NCBI RefSeq assembly: GCF_003837805.1
Contig: NZ_RQIT01000017.1
Span: 62,001 to 126,000 of the forward strand
DNA from: Bradyrhizobium sp. RP6
GTDB lineage: Bacteria; Pseudomonadota; Alphaproteobacteria; Rhizobiales; Xanthobacteraceae
Direction of reading: 5' to 3'
Length of the DNA: 64,000 bases
Shown here: positions 17,438 through 25,690 of the stretch, piece by piece
How the letters are laid out: each line of letters begins with the position of its first letter
How positions within the stretch are numbered: the stretch's first letter is position 1
Program-made: the position numbers and the translations under genes
The notes under the pieces: model-generated
The model's input: only the letters and a program-made list of their open reading frames with translations
Told to the model about the DNA's origin: nothing
Databases searched by the model: none

Positions 17438-17970
17438 TCGCCTTGCGTCCAGGACGGTGTCACCCAGTCCCCCTTCAAAGTGCCGCTGGTCACGATCCGG
17501 GAACAGCATCTCGCAGAGGGTCGGAGCGTCATTAAGGCGACTTTTAGTTAAATGCAGATTAAGTTCGGGCGGATATGGGGCAACTCGTCAATGCTGTCCC
17601 GTTTTGAGAAAAACCCCGCAGAATTACGGACTTAGACGCATCTGTTAACCATGTTTCTCGACCGGCTCACGTCGGTTCTTCGACGCTTTGCGGCCGCACC
17701 CACGAGACATTCAACAACGTCATTTTCGTGATCGCCAAACCGGCCTGACCGTAGCGCGGAAGCGTTGCGCGAGGCTGGCGGGCTCCGCGTCCGTCGGCCC
17801 GGCGCCCTCACGCGGCACGGAGCCGTGACCGAAAGTTGATCACGTCGGTTCTGGAAATCGCCGCCGCGGGAAAGTAGCTCCTATCTCGGCACTTTTCAGC
17901 AGCCTCTGCGCGTGATACGGAACCGTATCGACTTGCCCTGAACTGTGCCGTCACGCAAACGGAGGCTGGC
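17438..17970. other. Regulatory intergenic region between divergent genes
   Basis: About 530 bases separate the divergent Tlde1-domain and FecR-domain genes. AT-rich patches near 17530-17570 and 17640 could hold promoters. A 16-base dyad is at 17914. No coding frame is convincing. Confidence 0.5.
17914..17929. promoter_or_regulatory. Perfect dyad GATACGG-AA-CCGTATC
   Basis: Two 7-base arms are inverted around AA, 41 bases upstream of the FecR-domain gene start. The ACGGnnCCGT core resembles TetR-type operators, but no TetR gene is adjacent. It could control the FecR-cyclase pair. Confidence 0.45.
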
Positions 17971-18495
17971 ATGAGAGGGAGCGCGCGCGCAGGGTTTTTC
18001 GCCCTGGCGGGGTCGTTTCTGTTGATTGGATCTGCGACTGCACAGCCTGCTGCCAATGCGGGCTGCACGGCATCGCCGTCGGCTGCCGGGACGCAGACCT
18101 GGCGCTGTGACAACGGCATCACCATTGTCGCGGAAAACGGCGCCAAATTTGAACTTAAGGACGCCAACCGCGACGGACATATAGACTCCGTGGAATTGAG
18201 CAGCAAAGCCTTGCTGGTCGAGGTGCCCCGGAAGCCGCGGGGCAATCCGTTCAAGGTGCTGACGCCGCAAGCGATCGCTGCGGTGCGCGGCACGAAATGG
18301 GCGGTCGATGTCGCCGACGCCAAGACCTCCGTGTTCGTCGCCGACGGCCGGGTCGGCGTGACCCGAAGGACCCGTGGACGCGGTGTCGTGCTTGGACCCG
18401 GCGAAGGCGTCGACGTCGAGGCGACCGGCCCGTTGACCGTCAAGACATGGGGCCAGCCGCGCGTCGATGCGCTCATGGCAAGACTCGGACAATAA
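17971..18495 (+). CDS. Exported FecR-domain protein
   Basis: The 174-residue protein has a cleavable signal peptide (FFALAGSFLLIGSATAQ) and a FecR-like periplasmic domain with TPQAIAAVRGTKWAVDVADA and VFVADGRVGVTRR. Two Cys residues (AGC and WRC) follow the signal. A DxNxDG-like stretch DANRDGHIDSVEL looks like one EF-hand calcium loop placed inside the chain. FecR-domain proteins frequently accompany CHASE2 sensors, and the CHASE2 cyclase gene follows 59 bases downstream. A role as periplasmic partner is inferred. Confidence 0.82.
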   Translation: MRGSARAGFFALAGSFLLIGSATAQPAANAGCTASPSAAGTQTWRCDNGITIVAENGAKFELKDANRDGHIDSVELSSKALLVEVPRKPRGNPFKVLTPQAIAAVRGTKWAVDVADAKTSVFVADGRVGVTRRTRGRGVVLGPGEGVDVEATGPLTVKTWGQPRVDALMARLGQ

Positions 18496-18554
18496 GACCG
18501 GGTCGACAAGGTTCGCCTGCGAGATTTGGCCGAAAGAAGATTGCAGAACGACGC

Positions 18555-20444
18555 ATGCGCAGCCGACGCGTTCAGATCCTGGTGGCACTCGTCCTCACCG
18601 CGCTGTGGGGCGCGGGCATCTTTGCCGCGCACGCCAACGGCCGTCTGCGTTTTCTCGACCGCCTCGAAGCCACGCTGACGGATTGGCGGACGCAAGCCCG
18701 CGGCGTGCGGCGTCCACCCGATCTCGTCACCATCGTCGCGATCGACGACACCGTGGTGAAGCGCGGCGGCAGCTATCCGCTGCCGCGCGCCGATCTCGCA
18801 CGTGTCGTCGACACCATCGTGCAGTTCAAGCCGAAGGTCATCGGGATTGATCTCCTGCTCGTCGACCGCAGCGCTGCGATCGGCGATGCCACGCTCGCCA
18901 GCACGCTCGCCACCGGTCCCATGGTGCTCGCCGCCGCGGCGATCTTCCCCTCCGCCAGCGAAACCGTGGATCCGAGCAGCGAAGGTCCCCTCGCCGTCCT
19001 CCCGCAGGCCGAGCGCTTCCTGCGGCCATTGCCCGCGTTCGCCGATAAAGCGGAGGTCGGCGTCGTCAACGTCGCGACGGGACAATCGGGCTCACCGCTA
19101 TCGGTGCCGATGCTGTTCCGGACGCGCGACAAGGTCGAGCTGTCGTTCCCCTTGCGCGTCGCGGCCCGCGCGCTCGACGAGCCGCTGACGGTCGCGCCGG
19201 ATCATCTCATGCTGGGCGATCGCGTGGTGCCGACCGACGGCGATCTGGCATTGCCGATCACCTATTACGGGCCGCGCCGCACGATCCGCACCGTCAGCGC
19301 ACAGAGCATCTTCGACGGCACGCTCGATCGCGCGGCGATCGAGAACCGGATCGTCGTGATCGGCGCCTCGGTCGCCGGCGGCGGCGACTTCTATCCGACG
19401 CCCTTCGATTCGCTGATGCCCGGGGTCGAGGTGGTCTCGACCGCGATCACGCATCTCGTCGCCGGCGACGCCATGGTGCGCGACCGCAGGGTCCGTATTG
19501 CCAACGCGCTGACTGCGATCCTGCTGCCGATGCTGCTGGTCGGGCTGCTCGCCTGGCGCCGCAGCGCGCTGGGCATCATGACGGCAGCCGCGGTGATGAT
19601 CGCCTGGGCCGGGGTCAACCTGTTCGCGTTCACGCATGGCGTCTGGCTGAACGCCGCAACCACGCTCGCCGCGGCAATGCCGCCGGTCGCGGTCTTTGCC
19701 GGCGTGCAGCTGTGGGCCGGAGGCCGCCGCACGCAATATTTCGCCGCCAAGAGCAGGTCGCTTGCGCAATTCCAGGCTCCGGCGGTGCAGGAGTGGCTGG
19801 CGCGAGATCCGAACTTCCTGTCGAAGCCTGTCCGGCAGGATGCAGCCGTGGTCTTCGTCGATCTCTCCGGCTTCACCGGACTGAGCGAGCGGATTGATCC
19901 CGACGAGCTCAGGAATTTTCTGAAGGCGTTTCATGCACTGATCGACAAGGTCGCGATCGATTGCGGCGGCATGATCACCGGCTTTCTCGGCGATGGCGCC
20001 ATGATCCTGTTCGGGCTGCCGCGCGCGATGCCGGACGACGCGGCGCGCGCACTGAAATGCGCGATCGATCTGCATCGCGGCCTCGAACGCTGGATCGCCT
20101 CGCTGCCGCCGGCAATCGCAGGTCAGCTCGGTTTCAAGATCGGCGCGCATTGCGGCCCGATCGTCGCATCCCGGCTCGGCGAAAGCCATCAGCACATCAC
20201 GGCGACAGGCGACACCGTCAACGTCGCCAGCCGTCTGATGGAGATCGCCGCCCAGAACGATGCGCGCCTCGCGCTGAGCGATACGCTGCTGGACACTGCC
20301 GATTTCAGCGGCGCTCCCGACGGCATCCTGTCCGGGCCCCTGCTCGCCCAGGTCCGCGGTCGCTCCGGCATCGTGACGGTATGGCTCTGGCGCGACCGGG
20401 ATGGCCCGGATCAGGCTTCGGTCAGGGCCGAGATGATCGGCTGA
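18555..20444 (+). CDS. CHASE2-domain adenylate/guanylate cyclase
   Basis: From the ATG at 18555 the protein has 629 residues. An N-terminal membrane helix (QILVALVLTALWGAGIFAA) is followed by a periplasmic CHASE2 sensor (about 30-310, with VTIVAIDDTVVKRGGSYP and VIGIDLLLVDRS), three further membrane helices (about 315-400), and a class III cyclase domain. Metal-binding Asp residues are in VFVDLSGFT and LGDGAMILFG; the transition-state segment is GDTVNVASRLM. It makes a cyclic nucleotide in the cytosol in response to a periplasmic cue. It follows the FecR-domain gene. Whether ATP or GTP is used was not determined. Confidence 0.92.
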   Translation: MRSRRVQILVALVLTALWGAGIFAAHANGRLRFLDRLEATLTDWRTQARGVRRPPDLVTIVAIDDTVVKRGGSYPLPRADLARVVDTIVQFKPKVIGIDLLLVDRSAAIGDATLASTLATGPMVLAAAAIFPSASETVDPSSEGPLAVLPQAERFLRPLPAFADKAEVGVVNVATGQSGSPLSVPMLFRTRDKVELSFPLRVAARALDEPLTVAPDHLMLGDRVVPTDGDLALPITYYGPRRTIRTVSAQSIFDGTLDRAAIENRIVVIGASVAGGGDFYPTPFDSLMPGVEVVSTAITHLVAGDAMVRDRRVRIANALTAILLPMLLVGLLAWRRSALGIMTAAAVMIAWAGVNLFAFTHGVWLNAATTLAAAMPPVAVFAGVQLWAGGRRTQYFAAKSRSLAQFQAPAVQEWLARDPNFLSKPVRQDAAVVFVDLSGFTGLSERIDPDELRNFLKAFHALIDKVAIDCGGMITGFLGDGAMILFGLPRAMPDDAARALKCAIDLHRGLERWIASLPPAIAGQLGFKIGAHCGPIVASRLGESHQHITATGDTVNVASRLMEIAAQNDARLALSDTLLDTADFSGAPDGILSGPLLAQVRGRSGIVTVWLWRDRDGPDQASVRAEMIG

Positions 20445-20451
20445 GGTCCGC

Positions 20452-20542
20452 TCAAACGCGATGAGGAATCGTCATCGCGCTTGAGGTTGTTGTTTGCGCA
20501 TGATCTTTCCGGAAAACCGCTTCGCACTTTTCCGGATCATGC
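20452..20542. repeat. Mosaic palindromic repeat, GCATGATC family
   Basis: Two hairpins are joined: TCAAACGCGATGA with TCATCGCGCTTGA (20452-20484), then GCATGATC-TTTCCGGAAAA with TTTTCCGGATCATGC (20498-20542). This mosaic is a recurrent form in bradyrhizobial genomes. It separates the convergent cyclase and glycosyltransferase genes. Confidence 0.8.
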
Positions 20543-20543
20543 T

Positions 20544-22046
20544 CTACCGCGCTTCCGGCGGCGGCGAGCGATCCAGCACCTCGCCCTTGGCGCCCTCGAG
20601 CAGATCGATGCCGTAGGTCTCGACCACGAGCGGCCCCCGCTTGCGCTGCAATTGTGCGATCTGCGTCACCTGTGCAAAGAGAGAATTGAGAGCGGGATGG
20701 CCCTCGCTACGCAGTTCGTCGACATAGAGCAGCTTGCCGGCGAGCAGGCTGGGATCGGGCTCGGCCATGTTGACCCAGCGGATGCGTTGGGTTTGCTGCG
20801 CTACGCAAGTGCCGCGCGGCAGATAGAAGGCGAGCCAGGCCGTGGTGCCGTAGTCCTGCGCGAGCACACAGGTCGCGCCACTGCGTGCGCGCACCGTTTC
20901 GATTTCGGCGGCAAGCTCGCGCCAGCCGACACCGACGCTGCGCACCGTGGCATCGCGGCGATATCCGGACAGCCAGCCGGTATTGGCCTGCACGATCAGG
21001 GCTGCAAACATCACGATGCCTGTTGGCGCGGCCCAGCGCAGGCAGAAATCGGCCAGGCGCCGCTGTCGTGGCTTCCACTGCACGAGGTTGGCGGCGACCG
21101 CCGCGGCGATGACGAAAGGCGGATAGACCGGCGCGAACCAGTTGGCCTCGACGCGGGCATGCAGCGAATGCCAGACGAAATAGGCGACGATGGTCCAGAA
21201 CATCGTCTCGATCAGTACGCGCGAGGCCAGCGCGCCGGCGCGCCGCCAGGTCAGCGCGTGCAGGCCCATGGCACCGAGAATGAACACCAACGGCGTCGCG
21301 AACGCGACCTGGGTCGGGATCAGCTCGGCGATGAAGACGGGGCGGAAGTCCTCGATCCTGGCGCGGCCGAGCTGCTTTGCGAACGAGACCCATTGATGGT
21401 CTGCGTTCCAGACGATCACCGGCGAGAACAACGCCAGCGCGACAAGTCCGCCGAGATAGGGCCAGGGGGAGAGAAACCAGCGCCTGAGCTTCGGCACCGC
21501 CGCGAGCCAGATCAGGATCGCCGGCCCGAAGAACATCGCGGTATATTTCGACAGCAGCGCCGCGCCGACGGCGGCGCCGACTGCGAGCCACCAGGCGCCC
21601 CGGCCGGTCTCCAGCACCTTGGCGAGGAAGAACAGCACGAAGCTGGAGGCGACCAGCAGCGGCGCATCGGGCGTGACGATCAGCGTGCCGACCGAGGCCA
21701 TCATGGTCACGTTGAGCAGGATCGCGCTGGTGGCGGCGATGCGGACGCCGCCGAACAGGATCGCGGCGGCGCGATAGACCGCATAGCTCATCGGCAGCGC
21801 CAGCAGGATCGAGACGAGGCGGATGCCGAGCTCGGTATCCCCCGCGATCATCGTGCCGGCGCGGATCACATAGGCCACCATCGGCGGGTGGTCGTAATAA
21901 CCGCCCGCCAGATTCTTCGACCACATCCAGTAATAGGCTTCGTCGAACGTGATCGGCGTGAACGCGGCCGCAGCGAGCCGCAATCCGACCAGCGCGAGAA
22001 TCAGCAGCGCGGTGTTGCGGACGATCCGCGCGTCAGCCCCGCCCAT
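20544..22046 (-). CDS. ArnT/PMT-like glycosyltransferase family 39 protein
   Basis: The 500-residue polytopic membrane protein has the first-loop motif FTPITFDEAYYWMWSKNLA with the acidic Asp-Glu pair, then GGYYDHPPMVAYVIR, typical of PMT_2-family lipid-linked sugar transferases. About ten or more membrane helices follow, then a soluble C-terminal part. Such enzymes transfer a sugar from a polyprenyl-phosphate carrier on the periplasmic face. The GT2-GtrA gene ends 6 bases upstream, and its DPM1-like domain would make the polyprenyl-phosphate sugar donor, so the two probably form one pathway. Acceptor unknown. Confidence 0.9.
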   Translation of the reverse strand: MGGADARIVRNTALLILALVGLRLAAAAFTPITFDEAYYWMWSKNLAGGYYDHPPMVAYVIRAGTMIAGDTELGIRLVSILLALPMSYAVYRAAAILFGGVRIAATSAILLNVTMMASVGTLIVTPDAPLLVASSFVLFFLAKVLETGRGAWWLAVGAAVGAALLSKYTAMFFGPAILIWLAAVPKLRRWFLSPWPYLGGLVALALFSPVIVWNADHQWVSFAKQLGRARIEDFRPVFIAELIPTQVAFATPLVFILGAMGLHALTWRRAGALASRVLIETMFWTIVAYFVWHSLHARVEANWFAPVYPPFVIAAAVAANLVQWKPRQRRLADFCLRWAAPTGIVMFAALIVQANTGWLSGYRRDATVRSVGVGWRELAAEIETVRARSGATCVLAQDYGTTAWLAFYLPRGTCVAQQTQRIRWVNMAEPDPSLLAGKLLYVDELRSEGHPALNSLFAQVTQIAQLQRKRGPLVVETYGIDLLEGAKGEVLDRSPPPEAR

Positions 22047-22052
22047 CGCGTG

Positions 22053-23186
22053 CTATTTCTTGCGCCAGACGAACAGTCCGGACATCGCGTAGTTCCACAC
22101 CACGCCCATCAGCGCGCCGGCCATGCCGGCCAGCCACCAGATCGGCTCCTGGTCGTACACCGAGAAGGCGACGCCGACATTGGCGAGCAGGCCGACGCTG
22201 CATACGATGTAGAACGCGATGAGGCCGCGCAGCAGCGCAAAACCCTTCAGCCGCTGGTCGCGATAGGTGAGGAAGTTGTTGAGGATGAAATTGCTGGTCA
22301 TGGCGACGATGGCGCCGGCGGCCTGCGCCTCCGGGAACGGCGCCTTGAACAGCTGAAGCGCGATAAACAGCGTGGTCAAGTGCACCACGAGGCCGATGCC
22401 GCCGACCATCGCGAACAGGATGAAGCGCAGCGAGACGATGTCGTTGGTCAGCTTGGCCAGCACGAGTCCGAGAAAGTCGAGTGCGACCATGGAATCGAGC
22501 TTGCTCTCGCCATGTTGGCGGGCGCCGAAAGTGTAGGGGATCTCGACCGCCCGCAAGCTGCCGTGCGCGCTCGCGACGACGTCGAGCAGGATCTTGAAGC
22601 CATGCACGGAGAGCTTTGGCGCGAGCTGCTCGAAACGATCGCGGCGGATCATGAAGAAGCCGCTCATGGGGTCGGCGATCTCGACCCGCAGCATCTTCTT
22701 GGCCACCTCGGTCGCGAGGGCACTGGCGCCGGCGCGCTGCTTGTTGAAGCCTTCGCTCTTGTAGCCCTCGATGTAGCGGCTGCCGACCACGAGGTCGGCC
22801 TGATCGCTGGCGAGCAGCAGCAGCATCTTCGGCAGTTGCGTCTCGTCGTGCTGGAGGTCGGCATCGATCACGGCCACATAGGGCGCACTCGAGGCGAGGA
22901 TGCCCTCGATGCAGGCGCCCGACAGGCCGCGACGGCCGATGCGGCGGACACAGCGCACGCGGCTGTCGCGCTGCGCCAGCGCGCGCACGACGTCCCAGGT
23001 GCCATCGGGCGAGTTGTCGTCGACGAACACGACTTCCCACGCGATGTTGGCGAGCGTCGCCTCCAGCCGCCGGTACAGCACGGTGACGTTGTCACGCTCG
23101 TTGAAGGTCGGGACGATGACCGACAGTTCCGGCCCCTCTTGAGCCTGCGGCGGGATGTCGGCGCCGGGTCTGATCGCTTCGTTCAT
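22053..23186 (-). CDS. DPM1-like glycosyltransferase (GT2) fused to GtrA domain
   Basis: From the ATG at 23186 the protein has 377 residues. The N-terminal GT2 domain shows ELSVIVPTFNERDNV, VFVDDNSPDGTWD, CIEGILASSAPYVAVIDADLQ and DPMSGFFMIRRD, as in polyprenyl-phosphate mannose or glucose synthases. The C-terminal 130 residues form a four-helix GtrA-like domain (FILFAMVGGIGLVVHL, then NFILNNFLTYRDQRLKG). It would make and possibly flip a polyprenyl-phosphate sugar, which the next gene's GT39 enzyme could use. A longer frame up to 23354 lacks family similarity. Confidence 0.92.
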   Translation of the reverse strand: MNEAIRPGADIPPQAQEGPELSVIVPTFNERDNVTVLYRRLEATLANIAWEVVFVDDNSPDGTWDVVRALAQRDSRVRCVRRIGRRGLSGACIEGILASSAPYVAVIDADLQHDETQLPKMLLLLASDQADLVVGSRYIEGYKSEGFNKQRAGASALATEVAKKMLRVEIADPMSGFFMIRRDRFEQLAPKLSVHGFKILLDVVASAHGSLRAVEIPYTFGARQHGESKLDSMVALDFLGLVLAKLTNDIVSLRFILFAMVGGIGLVVHLTTLFIALQLFKAPFPEAQAAGAIVAMTSNFILNNFLTYRDQRLKGFALLRGLIAFYIVCSVGLLANVGVAFSVYDQEPIWWLAGMAGALMGVVWNYAMSGLFVWRKK

Positions 23187-23426
23187 GACGGCAGCGTATA
23201 TCCGCCGCGTCCTGCGCTGCCAAGCCGGGGTCTCTGGGGAACGGCCGAAAAGGGCCCTAAAATGCCAACGACCCCGGAACGGCGGACCGCGCGTACATCC
23301 GGCGCAGGCCTGAGCTATTCCAAGGTCGTCCCAGCGACGGAGTTCTTCGCTCAACGTCGCCGTTAAAAGCTAGATGGGGGCGGCAAAGGCGCTTCGCAAG
23401 GGGCGAAAACCCCATTTTCGCGCCCT

Positions 23427-23458
23427 ATTGGTTGGGTACTTCATTGGTTGGGTACTTC
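23427..23458. repeat. 16-bp perfect tandem duplication
   Basis: ATTGGTTGGGTACTTC occurs twice in direct succession. The second copy (on the + strand) ends inside the stop region of the small minus-strand gene, so the duplication sets its last codons. Confidence 0.9.
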
Positions 23459-23644
23459 CCGGATTATCGGCCCGCGTGGCGCAGGCGCAGCGGGTGCGGC
23501 CGGGGCCGCAGCCGGGGCCGGCTCGACCTTCGCCGGCTTGGGCGGCTTGCCGTACTGTCCGATCGGCCCGAACACGACGGCAACCGCAAGCACGATCGCT
23601 GCGACGATCGCCCCCAGAATGCCCCCCATCGACTCAGACGACAT
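23441..23644 (-). CDS. Small single-pass membrane protein with Pro/Ala-rich tail
   Basis: The 67-residue protein has one membrane helix (GGILGAIVAAIVLAVAVVFG) and a Pro/Ala/Lys-rich tail ending EVPNQ. The pattern of a short helix and a charged Pro-rich tail looks like a small inner-membrane protein. The stop lies in a 16-base tandem duplication. The family is not recognised, and other overlapping frames on the plus strand look like shadows. Confidence 0.55.
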   Translation of the reverse strand: MSSESMGGILGAIVAAIVLAVAVVFGPIGQYGKPPKPAKVEPAPAAAPAAPAAPAPRGPIIREVPNQ

Positions 23645-23724
23645 GCAAGTCCATCCCTGCTCCAGATGCGGCGAGTGATACCATGGATGAGCGCGCGGCC
23701 GGAAGGGCTGCCGAAGGAGGCGAA

Positions 23725-23810
23725 TCGCGAATGGTGAGTAGCGAATGAGACAACCCGGGCATCTGCCCTTCTCGCTACTCGCCGTTCGCCACTCCCCATT
23801 CCCTACTTCG
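23725..23810. repeat. Inverted repeat GAATGGTGAGTAGCGAATG type
   Basis: CGCGAATGGTGAGTAGCGAA near 23727 is roughly mirrored by TCGCTACTCGCCGTTCGCCA near 23780, around an inner GGGCAT/ATGCCC-like centre. It occupies the gap between two small genes and resembles another recurrent rhizobial intergenic palindrome. Arm matching is imperfect. Confidence 0.55.
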
Positions 23811-24168
23811 CCGGCGGCCGGCGCTTGACGAAGGCCATCACGATGTCCTTCTGCGCCGCCTCCACCGCCCTGTTCGCGGTGGCGAGATGGGCGCCGGCAT
23901 CGATGCTCGGATACTGCGTGGTGAGATAGTCGAGCAGCGCGACCCGGTAATATTGCCGCTCCGACGGACAGGCGCCCGCAACCGAGCGGCCGAAATCCTG
24001 CTCAGACAGGCCCTGATTGGAATCGCGCGAATATTCCCGCGCCAGGCAATGCCAGTAATCGTCGCGGCCCTGCTGGGCGAGCTTCTGCGCGCTTCTCGCG
24101 TCGTCATCATCGGCCATGGCAGCAGATGTCATCATGACGAGCGCGGCTCCCACCGACAGCATCCGCAT
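23803..24168 (-). CDS. Exported hypothetical protein
   Basis: From the ATG at 24168 (AAGGAGAACAAG directly upstream) the protein has 121 residues with a signal peptide MRMLSVGAALVMMTSAAMA. The mature part has two Cys (YWHCLAREY and AGACPSER), which could form a disulfide, and a helical C-terminal half. The family is not recognised. It is divergent from the DUF72 gene. Confidence 0.75.
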   Translation of the reverse strand: MRMLSVGAALVMMTSAAMADDDDARSAQKLAQQGRDDYWHCLAREYSRDSNQGLSEQDFGRSVAGACPSERQYYRVALLDYLTTQYPSIDAGAHLATANRAVEAAQKDIVMAFVKRRPPAK

Positions 24169-24282
24169 CTTGTTCTCCTTTTTTCGCGGGTCCGGGCGCA
24201 AGCTTAGATGGGGCGAGCCAACTGGCCAATCACAACTGGTTTGACTAGGATGGGCTCCCTCCCCGTCGATGCGAGAAATTCC

Positions 24283-25104
24283 GTGGCCAAAGCAAAAACC
24301 GCGTCAAAAAAATCCGGCAACATCTTCATCGGCATCGGCGGCTGGACCTTCGAGCCCTGGCGCGGCGTGTTCTACCCGGAGAAGCTGGCGCAGGCGAAGG
24401 AGCTGTCCTATGCCGCCTCGAAGCTGACCTCGATCGAAATCAACGGCACCTATTACGGCTCGCAGAAGCCGGAGAGCTTTCGCAAATGGGCGAGCGAAGT
24501 TCCCGATGGTTTCGTGTTCTCCGTGAAGGGACCGCGCTTCGCCACCAACCGTCGCGTGCTCGCCGAGGCCGGCGATTCCATCAAGCGGTTCTATGATTCC
24601 GGCGTGCTGGAACTCGGCGACCATCTCGGGCCGGTGCTGTGGCAGTTCGCCCCGACCAAGAAATTCGACGGCGCCGATTTCGGCAAGTTCCTGGAGCTGT
24701 TGCCGCGCGAACTCGACGGGCGCGCGCTGCGCCATGTCGTGGAAGTGCGCCATGACAGCTTCTGCACGCCGGACTTCGTCGCGCTGATCCGCGAGTTCGA
24801 GACGCCCGTGGTGTTCGCCGAGCACGGCAAATATCCGGCCATAGCTGATGTCGCCGGCGATTTCGTCTATGCGCGGCTCCAGAAGGGCAATGACGAGATC
24901 AAGACCTGCTATCCGCCGAAGCAGCTCGATGCCTGGGCCAAGCGCTTGCAGGACTGGGCTTCGGGCGGTGAACCGGACGACCTGCCGAAGGTTGACAAGA
25001 CGAAGCCGAAGAAGGAGCCGCGCGACGTGTTCGCCTATGTCATCCACGAGGGCAAGGTGCGCGCGCCACATGGCGCCATGGAGCTGATCGCGCGGGTGAG
25101 CTGA
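24283..25104 (+). CDS. DUF72 domain protein
   Basis: The DUF72 (YecE-like TIM barrel) family is clear from FIGIGGWTFEPWRGVFYPEK, SIEINGTYYGSQKPESFRKW, FVFSVKGPRFATN and VEVRHDSFC. Its function is unknown. The start is uncertain: GTG at 24283 (VAKAKTASKK) fits the family best, with ATG alternatives at 24250 and 24208. A DUF488 gene follows 9 bases later, a pairing seen in many genomes. Confidence 0.88.
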   Translation: MAKAKTASKKSGNIFIGIGGWTFEPWRGVFYPEKLAQAKELSYAASKLTSIEINGTYYGSQKPESFRKWASEVPDGFVFSVKGPRFATNRRVLAEAGDSIKRFYDSGVLELGDHLGPVLWQFAPTKKFDGADFGKFLELLPRELDGRALRHVVEVRHDSFCTPDFVALIREFETPVVFAEHGKYPAIADVAGDFVYARLQKGNDEIKTCYPPKQLDAWAKRLQDWASGGEPDDLPKVDKTKPKKEPRDVFAYVIHEGKVRAPHGAMELIARVS

Positions 25105-25113
25105 GGATGGTTC

Positions 25114-25575
25114 ATGGCAAAGGCAAGGAAGCTCTTCACCATCGGCTATGAGCAGACGCCGCCCAAGGCCGTGCTCGACGAGCTGGAGGAATCCGGGGTC
25201 AAGCTCGTGGTCGACGTGCGCGCGGTGACGTCATCGCGCCGGCCGGGCTTTTCGAAGAAGCAGCTTTCGGCGGGCCTCGACGAGCGCGGCATCGCCTACG
25301 TCCATCTCGCCGCGCTCGGCACGCCGAAAGAGGGCCGCCTCGCCGCCCGCAGCGGGCAGTACGACGTGCTGGAGAAGATCTTCTCAAAGCACCTGAAGAC
25401 GTCAGACGCCAGGGAAGCGATGGATGAGCTCTCGTCACTGGTCAAGAAGGCCGGCCCCGTCTGCCTGCTGTGCTACGAGCGCGACCACACCCACTGCCAC
25501 CGCCGGATGATTGCGGAGATCATCGAAGAGCGCGACGGGGTGGCGGTGAAGAATTTGGCGGGACGGCAGGTGTAG
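25114..25575 (+). CDS. DUF488 domain protein
   Basis: The 153-residue protein has the DUF488 pattern: FTIGYEQTPP, LVVDVRAVTSSRRPGFSKKQ, YVHLAALGTP and a C-terminal VCLLCYERDHTHCHRRMI. The Cys/His-rich C-terminal segment suggests a metal or nucleic-acid site. The function is unknown. It starts 9 bases after the DUF72 stop, so the two are probably co-translated. Confidence 0.9.
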   Translation: MAKARKLFTIGYEQTPPKAVLDELEESGVKLVVDVRAVTSSRRPGFSKKQLSAGLDERGIAYVHLAALGTPKEGRLAARSGQYDVLEKIFSKHLKTSDAREAMDELSSLVKKAGPVCLLCYERDHTHCHRRMIAEIIEERDGVAVKNLAGRQV

Positions 25576-25582
25576 CCATCGC

Positions 25583-25688
25583 CGTCATTCCGGGGCGCGC
25601 CTCTTGGCGCGAACCCGGAATCCATGCACCCACCGACACTGCGGCCCGATAGATTCCGGGTTCGCGCTACGCGCGCCCCGGAATGACG
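25583..25688. repeat. Palindromic intergenic repeat, CATTCCGGG family
   Basis: The ends CGTCATTCCGGGGCGCGC and GCGCGCCCCGGAATGACG are inverted copies. Its interior (GGAATCCATGCACC, then ACTGCGGCCCGATAGATTCC) parallels the copy at 2475. It lies between convergent DUF488 and phzF-like genes. Confidence 0.88.
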
Positions 25689-25690
25689 GG

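Noticed and set aside
20481..23366. A 961-codon open frame on the plus strand
   Set aside because: It lies exactly opposite the GT39 and GT2-GtrA genes, has a random-looking His/Arg/Gln-rich product and no family match; high GC makes long antisense frames common.
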